Shown here: one piece after another, positions 22,419 to 33,035 of the stretch
Layout of the letters: the number at the start of each line of letters is the position of its first letter
Numbering within the stretch: position 1 is the stretch's first letter
From: Ostrinia nubilalis
Lineage: Eukaryota > Arthropoda > Insecta > Lepidoptera > Crambidae
Assembly: GCF_963855985.1 (NCBI RefSeq)
Contig: NC_087095.1
Coordinates: 3,544,001 to 3,608,000 of the forward strand
DNA: 64,000 nt
Direction of reading: 5' to 3'
Notes under the pieces: generated by a model
Told to the model about the DNA's origin: nothing
What the model saw: only the letters and a program-made list of their open reading frames with translations
The model's database searches: none
Translations under genes and position numbers: made by a program

Positions 22419-23227
22419 GATACTTAAATGTAAATCTAACTATGAAGTGAGCTTACTTTAGTCCACCTTCTCCTGTTATGTCGCAAGTTTGTTGAAGAAA
22501 ACTTTTAACAATGGAACGAAGCTTTCTTTCTGTCGACGATATTGATACTCGTACCAACAGTTTGAAGACAATATAATAGGTAAAATAAAGTATTTTGATG
22601 TCGCGATATAGGGCAATATAACAGACATAATACTTACGCCCTCACGTATTGTTATGAAAAATAAAATAGCCAAAAAACCAAAAACAAAGCACTATCAAAA
22701 CAAAACTTCCGTATTCAGGAATCCAACTCGATAAACATTCTCAAGATTAAACCCAGTGATTCAAGGCATCGTAGTCGTAAAAATAGTGAATAGTATAGCC
22801 AGTTTAAGTGTCATGGCGCACTCTAGGAACCAGCTCACTCGCTTGATCCATATAAATCGCGATCCAGATAAACCGTTTTTACTCTTAGCCCCTGGGAGAT
22901 GGATGCACGAGACTATAGCGACGACTTTTATAGGGAGTAAAACACTAGTTGAATACACATAAAAAGGCGAACAAGTGAGCTTGCGTGTTAAACATATTAT
23001 TTTAAAAATTATTAATAATCGTAATCAAAAGAGAATGTTTTATAGAATGGTTATATTTAATCGCAGAATACACGTTGTGTGTTTGAAGACGAACTGCAAA
23101 ATTGGTGTGTAATCCGAAACCCTAAAATGCCTTACGCTTAGTGTAACAAGCTCTTCTAGGCACTTACTACTATTCCCTACAGCCCATAGATAACATCATG
23201 TACCTACTAAGTTTAATTTATAACCTA
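22419..23227. other. Unannotated AT-rich gap
   Basis: Mutually overlapping open frames on both strands at about 22756-22962 have fairly even codon composition, but I see no recognisable domain, start context or splice signal. Confidence 0.4.
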
Positions 23228-23405
23228 CTAGCGGCCGCCCGCGACCTCGTACGCATGGGACCCGTCTAACCTCCTTAGGGATAGAGTTTCGTAAAATCTG
23301 TTCTTAGTGAGCAACTACGTTCTAAAAAGAACCCCCATGCAAAATTTGAGACTCCTAGCGCTTGTAGTTTCTGAGATTTCGTGATGAGTGAGTGAGTCAG
23401 TCAGA
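23228..23405 (-). mobile_element. Helitron, GGCCGCTAG subfamily, minus strand
   Basis: The 3' terminus reads CGCGGGCGGCCGCTAG on the minus strand (CTAG at 23228-23231). The body contains CTCACTCATCACGAAATCTC-type sequence shared with 28488-28644 and 43270-43463. The 5' end is not clear. Confidence 0.7.
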
Positions 23406-24289
23406 TCTTTCTAAGCTTAAAAGGCCTAAGTCATGTAGGCACATAAATATTTAAACTTATAACTCTTCATCCCTATCATAAATTCCCAAAATTGAGTCCA
23501 GAAAGTTTGAACTTCCTGCCAATGCAGAAGGCTTCAAATCGAGATTGCTGTCATCAATTACATCCTATTACTGCAGGAATGTTCTGAAGTCGAATTACCG
23601 ACCGCGGAAGGCTTTCTACAGCGTGATCAAAGTTCTGAACTTGAAAAGTTGGAGTGAATGAAAGCTTCGGAATGAGCTTTGCATTGAGAGGAGTACGAAC
23701 TTTATTTTGCTAATGAGTTCTTATTTTTCGAGTAGACGAAATATTTTTTTTGGTGCATTTGCTTTTGAATGGACGTGTTTCGTCGAATTTGATTTTGATA
23801 TGATGCATGGTTGTTTCTTGAAATAGGGCAGTAGAGCAAATGGCGTAAACTTTATTGGCATTATAAGTATTTTAGAGGCATTACTTATAATTAAATCGCT
23901 GCTGAAAAACGCATGTGAAAATAGATAAATCTATGTCTTTATTTACCCTATAATACCTTTTAGTAACTATCTGATATTTGAACGAACGCAATCTCGTAAA
24001 AAAGTCCTTACTTAATTGTCGTAATTTAACGCCATTCAATTCCATCTTTTGCATTCCTAAAATAGCATTTCAATAATTTCCCGAATGTATACTGAGATTT
24101 TCGTCTTAATAACAGGTACTCTGAATCTGTTAAAAAAACGTTTGAGAATCTTTAAATTATAGCATAACAGGAAAATATAAAGCTTTTGAAAAACGCCCTT
24201 AAATGACAGGAAATGGATGTTCTAAGAAATGGTGTAGGGGACAAAGGTATTTTTTATTTTATTTTATTTATTTATCTGGCCCATTAGGA
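23406..24289. other. Unannotated AT-rich gap
   Basis: Only a (ATTTT)n-like simple repeat at 24250-24280 is notable. Confidence 0.5.
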
Positions 24290-24530
24290 ATATTTTTCCA
24301 ATAATATACTTTGGCAATTCTGTGGGCTTTGTAGGTTGTTTTGGTCTTTTATGAATCTCCTTATTTCTGAATTGATCTTGTAGGAAAACTTCAAACATAA
24401 TAGACTCCATCGATATAGAGAACGCGGGCAACGCAGAGCCGCTCGGCCGGTTTTTGTAGAAATTCCTGTGTAAGAAGCCTTTTTCCAGCAGTGGACGACC
24501 TTTATCTGAAATGAACGAACATAATATTAA
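24290..24530 (+). mobile_element. Degraded RTE LINE with inverted 5' part
   Basis: Bases 24310-24416 read in antisense as the RTE C-terminal coding region (compare 39818-39912: GCAATTCTG, TCTCCTTATTTCTGA, CTCCATCG). Bases 24424-24520 read in sense as the very 3' end of the same family (GGGCAACGCAGAGCCG, CCAGCAGTGGACG, CTGAAATGAACGAAC). The opposed orientation suggests 5' inversion on insertion. A short possible TSD (ATAATAT) lies on both sides. The copy is old. Confidence 0.65.
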
Positions 24531-24863
24531 AGACTAACCAAAATTGAGTGAAATAAAAATCGTGCGATAAAGTCAAGTGAATTAATGGAATCAATAAATT
24601 CTTTGATGTCTGAAGTGCTAAAGTAAGGTTTGATTTAATATTGACCATGGACTTGTAGAGTACTGACAAAGGTATTTGACAGTGGCGATAAACGCAGTGG
24701 GTTCACGCATCTTCAGTAGTCGATTTTTCTTAATTGAAATTGATGCTTTTTACTAATCAATGTGGTTAAGGCATAAAATCTAAGATAAGTCAAAACGGTC
24801 TCTTATTGGAGAGATCGGATCTGTATACAATGTTTTTGTCCAAGTAAATAAGGTAAGAGTAAC

Positions 24864-25078
24864 TACTGTAGGCGCGCGAGTTCATGTCCATCGGGGCCTT
24901 ACTTACTTACTTGTTTACTTATACCTACTTACTTATAAGTTGCAAAAAATATGGAATAAGTAGATAAGGTTGACCTACTTAATTGGTAATAATTATCGAT
25001 ATCGACATTAGCATAATTAGTTAGGTAACAGCACTACCGCATTCCTCAGGATGGACATGAACTCGCGCGCCTACTGTA
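24864..25078. mobile_element. MITE with perfect 22-bp TIRs and 7-bp TSD
   Basis: The element 24871-25071 (201 bp) starts GGCGCGCGAGTTCATGTCCA and ends with the exact inverse. It is flanked by TACTGTA at 24864-24870 and 25072-25078. The interior is AT-rich and non-coding. A 7-bp target duplication is unusual and does not point to one common superfamily. The reading frame overlapping its right end is incidental. Confidence 0.85.
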
Positions 25079-25436
25079 AAAGTTTACCGAAAAATTACAT
25101 CGAATATAACTAAGAATGTCATCAAATAAACATAATAAAATGTACCCATATTTATTTCTTTGATGCGCTATAACCAGAGTCAACCCACTAAACTTTCTAT
25201 TATTATTGTTACCGAGCAAAATTAATTTCCTTCGGAATGAAAGGCAAACTGACTGACTGGGGTCAGTTGCAATTGAGGTCAATTAAATTTTAATGCTTTC
25301 CTTATGATTCAACGCCTTCGAAATCCATTAATCGAATTCTAACCAGCCGGGCGATTCTGAACCTTACGATTATCCGATTTTTGGCAAAGAAGACGTGACG
25401 ATAATAAAACGAATCAAAGATATAATTTTAAACTTG

Positions 25437-25655
25437 TGTCATTATCATTATCATCATCATCATCATCACCATTATCATCATTTCAGTCACAGGACATCCA
25501 CCGCTGAACGTAGGCATTCCCCAATAATTTCTAGATTGGCCTCTTGGCAGCGGCCTAGATCGCCTTGCAACCTTTATGAGGTCGTCTGTCCATCTAGTGC
25601 ATGGATGTCCCATGCTGTGCTTGCCGGCATATAGCCACGCATTCCAGAACCTTGC
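25437..25655 (-). mobile_element. RTE LINE 3' end with long (ATC)n tail
   Basis: On the plus strand a CAT/ATC microsatellite (25440-25485) is followed by TTTCAGTCACAGGACATCCA and about 170 bp of antisense RTE coding sequence, including AGGTCGTCTGTCCATCTAG, the antisense of a WTDDL motif. On the minus strand this is a 5'-truncated RTE copy with its microsatellite tail. Confidence 0.8.
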
Positions 25656-25719
25656 TGCTCCATCGGCTTGATACCGAAACTTAGGTGGAATAACAAAATT
25701 ATGCAAATCATTGGCCCTG

Positions 25720-25918
25720 TACCTGCATTATTAAAGGAGTTAAGCACTAAACGTTTCGATGACTATTTTATAATGCGAACAGCTAGGGACTGGAATTCGC
25801 TGCCTGCTGCTGTCTTTCCCGAAGACTATAATCCATAAATGTACCATCCTAGAATGCATCCCAATGAACATCAGGTGCGATTGTGGTCGAATACCTGCCT
25901 TGTTATGCATAAAAAAAA
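25720..25918 (+). mobile_element. 5'-truncated LINE, reverse-transcriptase C-terminus plus 3' tail
   Basis: In sense the segment contains a degraded coding stretch readable as ARDWNSLPAAVFPEDYN (about 25785-25835), a typical C-terminus of Jockey/CR1-group reverse transcriptases. It is followed by the 3' sequence AACATCAGGTGCGATTGTGG and an A-rich tail at about 25911. It is related to 17431-17490, 17885-17980 and perhaps 62755-62790. Confidence 0.65.
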
Positions 25919-25920
25919 GT

Positions 25921-27472
25921 TACTAGACTCGGAGTTGTATTTCAATAATTACAAAGCAGTGTTTCACCCAAAGTAGGTATAATGTAAAACCCAAAGCGTG
26001 GAAAATGTCAGTGGTTACCAGTTAATGGGCTCATTGGTTTGTTTCGACGCAACCGAATTAATAGGTACACTTTGCTTACAAATGTAGGTTTTTGTTGGGG
26101 TTTGGTTGTTTCATTGGTATTAATTGACTTAATGATCATTGTTGTTATGTTTTACTTTGTGGTGTGTGCACTTGTGACAGTTTGAGGAAGTAAATCACAT
26201 TCAAATCAAAATTACATTTAATATAACTATTATATTTTTTTCTACTAGGATTTCATGTACTAGGTAGGCTATCCAATAAGTAGGTAACTTAATCGCATTC
26301 CTTTAGAACATAATGGCGAAGAAAAAGTGAAAAGTAAGAAAGAACTAACCTTTCCTAATTTATCAGCTGATAATATTCATTTTTAAAACTATTTTCTTTG
26401 AATTTCACGAGAACCTTTTTCAGACCACAATTCAACATACCCAATCTAAGTTTTATTCTTCTTAAATTTTATGTTGATATTGGGCGGCCGTATCTCAAAC
26501 GGTATTATAATATAAAAAACTTACTAACAAATAAAATTACTTTAGAACTTGATAACGTTTTTATCCCACGAGAAAAAGGAGCCCTTTTTCTCGGACTTTG
26601 GGATTCACGCAATGAAATGTTAAACATTTTGATCAAGTGCCAAGGACTTTTATTGGATGTAGATATGAAAATAATAACTTTTTAAAAGTATTTGACAAGT
26701 CAGTAACCTTTAATATTTTCAGAACTCCAAAAAGAAGTAATCGATTCACTTGGAATGGAATAGAATAGACATACGAGTGTGTGTTACTAAAATAAGTTTG
26801 ACTTCTCGAGGGCTTTTTCTTTAAAAATAAGACTGTTTTATTCTCCAAGTAAAACTAACTTGGCAACTGATAATATATCCCTAAATGTTTAATAGCAAAA
26901 AGAAACACTGAGGTAACTGAAATACTCCAGATTTCAGTCTATTTTTATCAACACCAAATTGCCAAAGTCTATTGAACAGATTAATCGATATTATATGTCT
27001 ATTGGGCCGTATTTCTATTACAGACGTAAGATCTTGGAATAATGCGATTTTTGTCGCTTGAGTGAACAGATCACATCTTGGGATGTGGCTGTCGGTTCCA
27101 TTCGGTAGCTCCGAGAGAATACGTCCAATTTTGTTAGTGAACATCATCAAATGCTCTCGTGTTTTGTGTGAAATATTTGCATTCGTAAGCTTTGATCTTT
27201 AAATGTATTTGTTTAATGGAGTGCAACAATTATTTGAGTAGGCCGTAGGTACTACGATTCAATAACATTTGTATTAGAAGTTTTGGACCGTAATTTGTAA
27301 GAAGATTACAGCTGTTCTTTGTAATACTTTATAAAGTTTTGTATTTTTAATTTTAAATAAAAAAATGATAATAACGAGTACAGTGCACATTATGAAAGTA
27401 AATTGCTTTTGGTATAGAATTATTACTTAGAGATATAATTACATATTTTAATCTACCTAAGTATATCTACCG
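25921..27472. other. Unannotated AT-rich gap
   Basis: Two minus frames (26633-26848, 26881-27150) and one plus frame (26398-26685) exceed 70 codons but are AT-rich, lack motifs and overlap each other. I treat them as chance. No repeat ends were recognised. Confidence 0.5.
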
Positions 27473-27600
27473 TAGGACGCAGGCCGCTACTCGATCAACA
27501 TGGAAATCATTGGAGGAGGCCTAGGTATGTTCAGCAGCAGTAACATCATCATCATGATGGTAACGGTTAGCGTTACCGCGATGAGATGATGATGATGAAG
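27473..27600 (+). mobile_element. RTE LINE 3' end with inverted microsatellites
   Basis: ACGCAGGCCGCTACTCGATC, ATGGAAATCATTGGAGGAGG and GTTCAGCAGCAG are the RTE 3' end. The expected terminal GTGGACGTCC...GGCTGA is missing. Instead a (CAT)n run, GGTAACG, its inverse CGTTACC and a (GATGAT)n run follow, so the tail region has been rearranged into a hairpin. Confidence 0.7.
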
Positions 27601-27748
27601 TATATCTTCAAAAAAGTAACAGGACCCATAATAATATCTAATTGCAAAGAGACCGCACTCGAATTGATGTTGTATAGTTGCGGGAGAGAAGTCAAGTCAC
27701 GTAGCAACCACATAGCCTGGCTTACTACGAGGAAGCGAAGCGATTCTA

Positions 27749-27891
27749 ACGCCCGTACTTATTTACAAACGATGCTTGCTTAAGCAATTTGATGCTTCAC
27801 TTAAGTGAAGCAGCAAATCGAACGCACAACGTTGAATAGAGCTCTATGATTGGTTCATGTGTCACCCTGTAATGTTTGTGAATACGGGTGT
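27749..27891. mobile_element. MITE, ACGCCCGTATT family, copy 1
   Basis: The ends ACGCCCGTA...ACAAACGATG and AATGTTTGTGAATACGGGTGT are inverted. The interior AAGTGAAGCAGCAAATCGAA is shared with the copy at 32889-33035. Copy 1 has an extra short inverted stretch around TTAAGCAATTTGATGCTTCA. Confidence 0.75.
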
Positions 27892-28009
27892 AAAACTTAT
27901 TTAATTTTCCTTCTTTGAAAAAAAATTTCACAGCTTCGCTCAGAACCGTTCTGCGGGCGTAGACATAATAAAAGAGACAGAGGGAAGCTTATAAGTATCA
28001 AAAATTTGT

Positions 28010-28139
28010 ATTCGAGTAGGTATGTGTAGGAGTGTGCACGGGGGTTCCTTTTAGAACGTAGGTGCTTATTAAGAGGTTATCTTGCAAACTAAGGGGGTTA
28101 ATCGGGGTCCACGCGTACAAAGTGGCGGGCGGCCGCTAG
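28010..28139 (+). mobile_element. Helitron 3' part, GGCCGCTAG subfamily
   Basis: It contains GGGGGTTCCTTTTAGAACGT and the terminus GTGGCGGGCGGCCGCTAG (CTAG at 28136-28139) followed by T. The 5' portion is not recognised. Confidence 0.7.
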
Positions 28140-28487
28140 TGTCATATAATACTCTTATTACACTACCCTGTACAGTTTTCATGCCACTGCTTTTCAGTCC
28201 TGCTACAACCTCTCGTTCCACTTTGTCGCTTACTTTTAGTGGATGGATATCCTTAACACTATTAAAAGTCTAGAATGAAGTTCACTTTAAACTGAACTTG
28301 CGTCGACAATTGTCGTTTAACTCGCATTCTTGCGAATGTACTTTTGTCTATTAACATAGCGACTTTCACGTAACTATTTTTACGCTAAACCGAGTTTTGA
28401 GCTTAGAACGACTTTTATTACCACTTGAACAGAATTCAAAATATTTACTTCGTAAAAACGATGTTAGTTTCGGTCTCGAGCAGTCCA

Positions 28488-28644
28488 TCTATACATACAT
28501 ATATTTATAAAAGCGAAAGGTCACTGAATGACTGACTCACTCACTCATCACGAAATCTCAGAAACTACAAGTGCTAACCTACGTTCTAAAAAACCCCCAC
28601 GGAAAAACGGGATCCACGTGCACGAAGTCGCGGGCGGCCGCTAG
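28488..28644 (+). mobile_element. Helitron, GGCCGCTAG subfamily
   Basis: The 5' TC follows A at 28487. The body contains AAGCGAAAGGTCACTGAATG and the terminus is CGCGGGCGGCCGCTAG (CTAG at 28641-28644), then T. It is non-autonomous and close to 43270-43463. Confidence 0.75.
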
Positions 28645-28888
28645 TAACCAATAAAAATCCGGAAATCATTGGATTCCACTTGAAATGCTTGTATCTTGAG
28701 CACACGAATCCCCGTAAACGAAGTATGGTCCCTTAACTTTTCTGTGTTCCCGTAAGAAGTTGAGATACACTTCACATAACAACATTATTACTTTGAGATT
28801 GAAATAGAATGCCAGTTTTCTGCAGATATCCGACCCTCTGAAATAAGGCCGCGTTTACACCAATCGAATTACCAAAAGCAGGTACACA

Positions 28889-29012
28889 GATACATAGCCC
28901 GACGGATTAGCAAGCTGAAGTGGCAATGGGCAGGGCACATAGTACGCAGAACCGACGGCCGATGGGGAAGCAAGATTCTATAATGGAGGCCGCGTACCCG
29001 AAAACGCAGATG
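28889..29012 (+). pseudogene. RTE reverse-transcriptase C-terminal fragment
   Basis: In sense this reads as the segment RISKLKWQWAGHIVRRTDGR followed by W..K, a stop and WRP. It matches the IAKIKWQWAGHIARRDDGLW stretch of the long RTE copy (residues about 500-520 there). It is an internal fragment with no 3' end or tail, so it was cut at both sides after insertion. Confidence 0.75.
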
Positions 29013-29017
29013 TATAA

Positions 29018-29106
29018 ACAAGTATACTGTAAAGTTTAATCAAAATCCGTTCAGTAGATTTTGCGTGAAAGAGTAGCAAACATCCATATCAACTTTCACG
29101 TTTAAT
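29018..29106 (-). mobile_element. Helitron fragment, minus strand
   Basis: AATCCGTTCAGTAGATTTTG and GTGAAAGAGTAGCAAACATC are the antisense of the body of the 49948-50130 and 32163-32448 Helitrons. Neither terminus is preserved. Confidence 0.6.
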
Positions 29107-29149
29107 ACCATTTAGTGGGATATTACTTAAGGCTTGGTATTTCTTCTAA

Positions 29150-29426
29150 AGTAGGTATTTCACGCTGTCAAAATCTGCGCGCGCAATTCTTCGCCGAAGA
29201 CAGCGCGCCAAAGAGCTCCCGCCACAATTTCCAGCTACACAGTATAGAAATACGCAGTTGGTTAGGTTAGGTTGACTTCCTTCCCTTCAAGCGTCACACT
29301 CACAACACTTTCTAATACAAATCATATCCAAGTGATACAAATTAAAACACCTTTCAGACTTTTTGGGAATATATTCTAGAATCGAATAAATATAAAATAT
29401 AACTGCAGAAGTAAACACGGTTCAAA
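29150..29426 (+). promoter_or_regulatory. Candidate promoter/5' leader of the exon at 29427
   Basis: The stretch is richer in GC and CpG than its surroundings (CTGCGCGCGCAATTCTTCGC, GACAGCGCGCC, CTCCCGCCAC) and lies just before a good ATG context. No TATA box is obvious. This is inference from composition and position only. Confidence 0.3.
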
Positions 29427-29505
29427 ATGGCCGTGGCGTCGCCCGACCTGCTGGAAGTTCTGCGCCAGCTTAAAGAATTTCAAGATTACGTCACCCGACC
29501 TATCG
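29427..29505 (+). CDS. Candidate first coding exon of an unidentified host gene
   Basis: The ATG sits in a favourable insect context (TTCAAAATGG). The next 26 codons are strongly gene-like, with C or G at most third positions (GTG GCG TCG CCC GAC CTG CTG), unlike the AT-rich flanks. The peptide starts MAVASPDLLEVLRQLKEFQD and continues YVTRPIG, a likely amphipathic helix without signal peptide. At 29506 a splice donor (CG|GTAGGC) is present, after which the frame closes within six codons. I do not recognise the protein and found no convincing second exon in the remaining window, so a long first intron would have to be assumed. The alternative is an orphaned exon or retrocopy fragment. Confidence 0.45.
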
Positions 29506-29506
29506 G

Positions 29507-30809
29507 TAGGCCCTTGGGAGCTTAAGCGATTGGAAAAACATTTTATGATAAGTTACTCTTAGTAGCGATTATTTAGAGCTTGGATAATAAATTATAGTTG
29601 TTGCAATTCACGAAGCTTTGCATGTGGTTAATAACATTAATCAGTACACGCATCAATTTTGTTCAGTCTCTTTGTTTATTAATAAATAAAAATATCATAC
29701 TAAAATTGCAGAAACATGTTTGTTTGTATTGGTCTGGGTGTTTTCTTTCTATAATATGTATGACGTATGTACGGGGTTGTATCGAAAATTACTATGAGCA
29801 TCACACGCGGTTACCTGCGTACCTCTGTTCACTCATGGGATTTTAAGCAGAGGTCCCTAGAGTTTGACTTTGAGCTTTGTTTATAGTCATTACGAAGCAG
29901 ACTGATGGGAAACTGCACTGCCTTGAATTCGAAAGGGTAATTTGACGGTGTTAGGGGAATTCTAGGAATAAATACAGAGTCTCCTCATTGAGATTGAGAC
30001 ATTTCAATTTGAGATTTCACTTGACATTGAACACAATCTGACATGGAGTTTTCAAACACTTGTAAAAATAAAAAGTAATTAAATCAAAGGCACTAAGTAG
30101 TATTGATATCAACTTCGAAGAAAATGACTGCCAAAATTACTTTCTACCCGTTCCACACGTCTTTCATGAATTATATTAAGCTAAATTTCAAGTAGATCGA
30201 ACCAAGGAATCACTTTGTCCCATACAAACTTTGCCCCCTTTTTTCACCCCCTTCATTTCATGACCCCATTTCGGAAAATCTTTTCTTATGAGATGCCTAC
30301 GTCATACAAAGAACACACCTTCCAACTTTCAGGTCTCTACGATATCCGTCAGTCATTTAGGACAAAGCATTTTTATTAGTTGTCCAATACTCTATCGTTC
30401 CAGGTATGTCATTGACAGGAGGGCGCTACTATCTTAATGGGTTATTCATTAGTCCCAACTTTATGCCACTTGACATTTCAGAATCGTTTGACTTTAGATA
30501 CCTAAGCGATTTGATATTCGGAGTCTTTGAATGAAATCAAGTTCTGAAATAACTTGAGGTGTTGTACCCGATCAAGCTTTTCATTGCAGGACAGTTAAAT
30601 AGTTTTATTATTAGTTTCTTCTCTAAGTCTTAATTTGTCAGATTAGGTAAAGGCTCCATGAGAGCAAAATTTAGCTTTATAATAGTTTTTAATTTTTTTC
30701 TTGAAATATTTGACGCCTTGTAATCTCTCGTTAATATAGGTCCACACAAATAAAGAATGTTTGACTTCGACTTTAATAATAATTATGCTCTTACATAATT
30801 ATAAATAAA
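29507..30809. other. Unannotated stretch (possible intron)
   Basis: No repeat ends except a LINE/SINE-like tail CAAATAAAGAATGTTTGAC at about 30747. If the exon at 29427 is real, this is its first intron. Confidence 0.45.
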
Positions 30810-30996
30810 CTAGCTTTCCGCCCGCCGCTTCGCCCGCGTGGAATTTTTCGGTTTTTATATAACCTATTACACTCAGATATAATGTGGCCATCTATTGGTG
30901 AAAGATTTTTTAAAATCGGTTCAGTAGATCCCGAGATTACCCCTTACAATTTAAAAAATATACAAACACACAAATTTACCTCTTTATAATATTAGA
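30810..30996 (-). mobile_element. Complete short Helitron, minus strand
   Basis: On the minus strand it starts A|TCTAATATTATAAAG (30996 inward) and ends in the CCGCGGGC-type hairpin and GGAAAGCTAG (CTAG at 30810-30813) followed by T. It is 187 bp and non-coding. Confidence 0.8.
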
Positions 30997-31049
30997 TATA
31001 GATAGGTAATTTGAAACCCTATTTTGTTTTATTCTTTTTTTTATTTTAA

Positions 31050-31124
31050 ATATTTCACAATCCAAACTAATATTTACTGTAAGTAAATGCTAAATAGTAA
31101 ATATTAGTTTGGATTGGGAAATAT
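31050..31124. repeat. 29-bp inverted repeat with 17-nt loop
   Basis: The left arm 31050-31078 and right arm 31096-31124 pair at 28 of 29 positions (CAATCCAAACTAATATTTAC and its inverse). The right arm abuts the 5' end of a Helitron fragment. Confidence 0.85.
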
Positions 31125-31210
31125 CCTGCTAATATTATAAAGGCGAAAGTTTGGATGTCTGGATGTCATGATGTCTGGATGTTTGTTACTCTTTCACGCA
31201 AAAACTGATT
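31124..31210 (+). mobile_element. Helitron 5' end fragment
   Basis: A|TCCTGCTAATATTATAAAGG, then GTTTGGATGTCTGGATGTC and TTACTCTTTCACGCAAAAAC match the 5' half of the 49948-50130 element, with a small internal duplication of GATGTCTGGATGT. The 3' half is missing. Confidence 0.65.
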
Positions 31211-32162
31211 TCTGTTAAACATTTCATGTAAAATTTGTCCAGTTATAACTCTATTTACATCTGCATCTGTAAGCAAGGATGAAGGATGTTCTCCAGCCCA
31301 GATGCCGAGTAAACAGAATCGTCTTTCAGTGACGTGCAGCTGCCCCTATATTTGACCCACTGACCTAATTTTTTATTATTTATTTGTGTAAGTGTGCTCT
31401 TCTAAAGAGTGTACCTACCTACAAGGTACTATTAAAATGTAATTTTAACTCATTGCTTTTGTCTCATATTTGAGGAATGTACGAATGTAGAGTCTTAGTT
31501 TAAAAGGATGCCAACGATTTAAATTTCAATAGGTAGACAAAATTCATAATTAATTATCAAAAATTTTAGCTTTCTCCAGTAACACTGATATTATTATACT
31601 GTGACTCATCAAAGTCATCATTGTCAAAAATATTGACAAATTGCGAACTGTCACGTGCATAAAACTGACACGCGTCCGACCTCCGTAAGCGCCACCGCGC
31701 GACTGATTGAGATTGTCCAAGCCGTCATGGGCGATTTTTTCCACATTTTTTAATATAGTAACTAAATAAGACGCAATATAAAAATTTCATCCGTTAAAAG
31801 CCCTCAAGTTATTTCTGAACTTTAGTTTAGTAAAAGATTCAGAATCTCAAATCGCTTATTTTAAAAATAAAACCATAAATAGAAAACGAACAGAGGTAAC
31901 TTTGGGAATTTATTCTATCGAGTCAACTTCATCAAATCGTGTTTCCATCCGTTAATAGCCCTAGAAAACATCCTCAACTATGCCCAAAAAAAATCTTAGC
32001 CTTTAATTTTACTGTTTAGTACCTCAAAAATGAAAAATGAAAACCTCATTTTCGCCATTTTCTCTGCTACCCGGCCTTAATGCTATTTAACAACAAAAAT
32101 CTGTACCTACTCTAGTGTTGTCGACTGTACAATGTGAACGCGGTCTAGCCATTCATGATGAA
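31211..32162. other. Unannotated stretch
   Basis: A short relatively GC-rich patch at 31670-31735 (minus-strand reading ATGGAAAAAATCGCCCATGA and on) gives a 64-codon frame, but I recognise no product. Otherwise AT-rich. Confidence 0.4.
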
Positions 32163-32448
32163 CTAGCTTTTGCCCGCGGCTTCACCCGCGTGAAATTTAG
32201 TGCCACAGATTGGCATAAATTATAGCCTATATGTTAATCTGGGTTACAAATAATAATATATATAATAATATAAATATAATAATATTCTACATGTATCATA
32301 ATATAAGCTGTATGTTTTCCTAATAAAGAAAAATAAAATAAAATAAAATATTGTAAGGTTTCAACCAAATCCGTTCAGTAGATTTTGCGTGAAAGAGTAA
32401 CAAACATCCACACAAACTTTCGCCTTTATAATAATAATATTAGTAGGA
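32163..32448 (-). mobile_element. Helitron, minus strand, interrupted by a LINE 3' end
   Basis: On the minus strand it starts A|TCCTACTAATATTATTA and ends GGGCAAAAGCTAG (CTAG at 32163-32166) followed by T. Inside, at about 32284-32350, a plus-strand LINE tail (CTACATGTATCATAATATAA through CTAATAAAGAAAAATAAAAT) is inserted. The same LINE terminus occurs in antisense at 55860-55910. Confidence 0.75.
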
Positions 32449-32888
32449 TAATCTACTTCTCATAATTATGCTATAATATCTCTCAGATCGTCTTATTTTC
32501 AAAGACAACTTATTACAGCGACTTTATTGAAATAAGATAACTTTCAAGGTTTAAGTCGTTAACTTTACTAACCAGCGATCATATGATATTGTTCGTGGAG
32601 TAATGTATCCTTGCAAAGCTTTCCTTGTGTAAAGTTCTCTTTCATGTTAAGTTTTCTATTTGATTATAGGTCGATCCTAAACTTCTGTTTGATTCTCCAG
32701 CCTTTTAGAGCTGCTGATTCAATATTTACAGTGACATTTTTAAACTAAAACAATGTAATGGCTACATATTCAGCTCTCAGTGTCAATAGCGGGAGAATAG
32801 TTTTTTAAGGCCGGTTTAATCAGAGACGTAACCATTACAATTACAATATCCTGCATATTATTACTTCACTTGCTCAGTTATGGTAATA

Positions 32889-33035
32889 ACGCCCGTATTT
32901 ACAAACGATGCTTGCTAAGTGAAGCAGCAAATCGAACGCACAGTGTTGAATGGAGCTCTGTGATTGGTTCGTGTGTCACCCTGTGCGTCCATGCGCACTG
33001 TGAAACCTCATAGTAATGTTTGTTGATACGGGCGT
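32889..33035. mobile_element. MITE, ACGCCCGTATT family, copy 2
   Basis: ACGCCCGTATTTACAAACGA at the left and TGTTTGTTGATACGGGCGT at the right are inverted. TA lies on both sides. The interior is shared with 27749-27891. Confidence 0.8.

Noticed and set aside
22756..22962. Overlapping plus and minus ORFs of 65-68 codons
   Set aside because: Mirror frames with no domain, no conserved start context and no splice support.
25440..25485. CAT/ATC array as a CRISPR-like or coding His repeat
   Set aside because: It is the microsatellite tail of an antisense RTE insertion.
28200..28275. Serine/threonine-rich ORF near 28082-28273
   Set aside because: It starts inside a Helitron 3' end and has no independent support.
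29261..29277. TTAGG repeats resembling insect telomere sequence
   Set aside because: Only two imperfect units; no telomeric array and no telomere-specific retrotransposon nearby.
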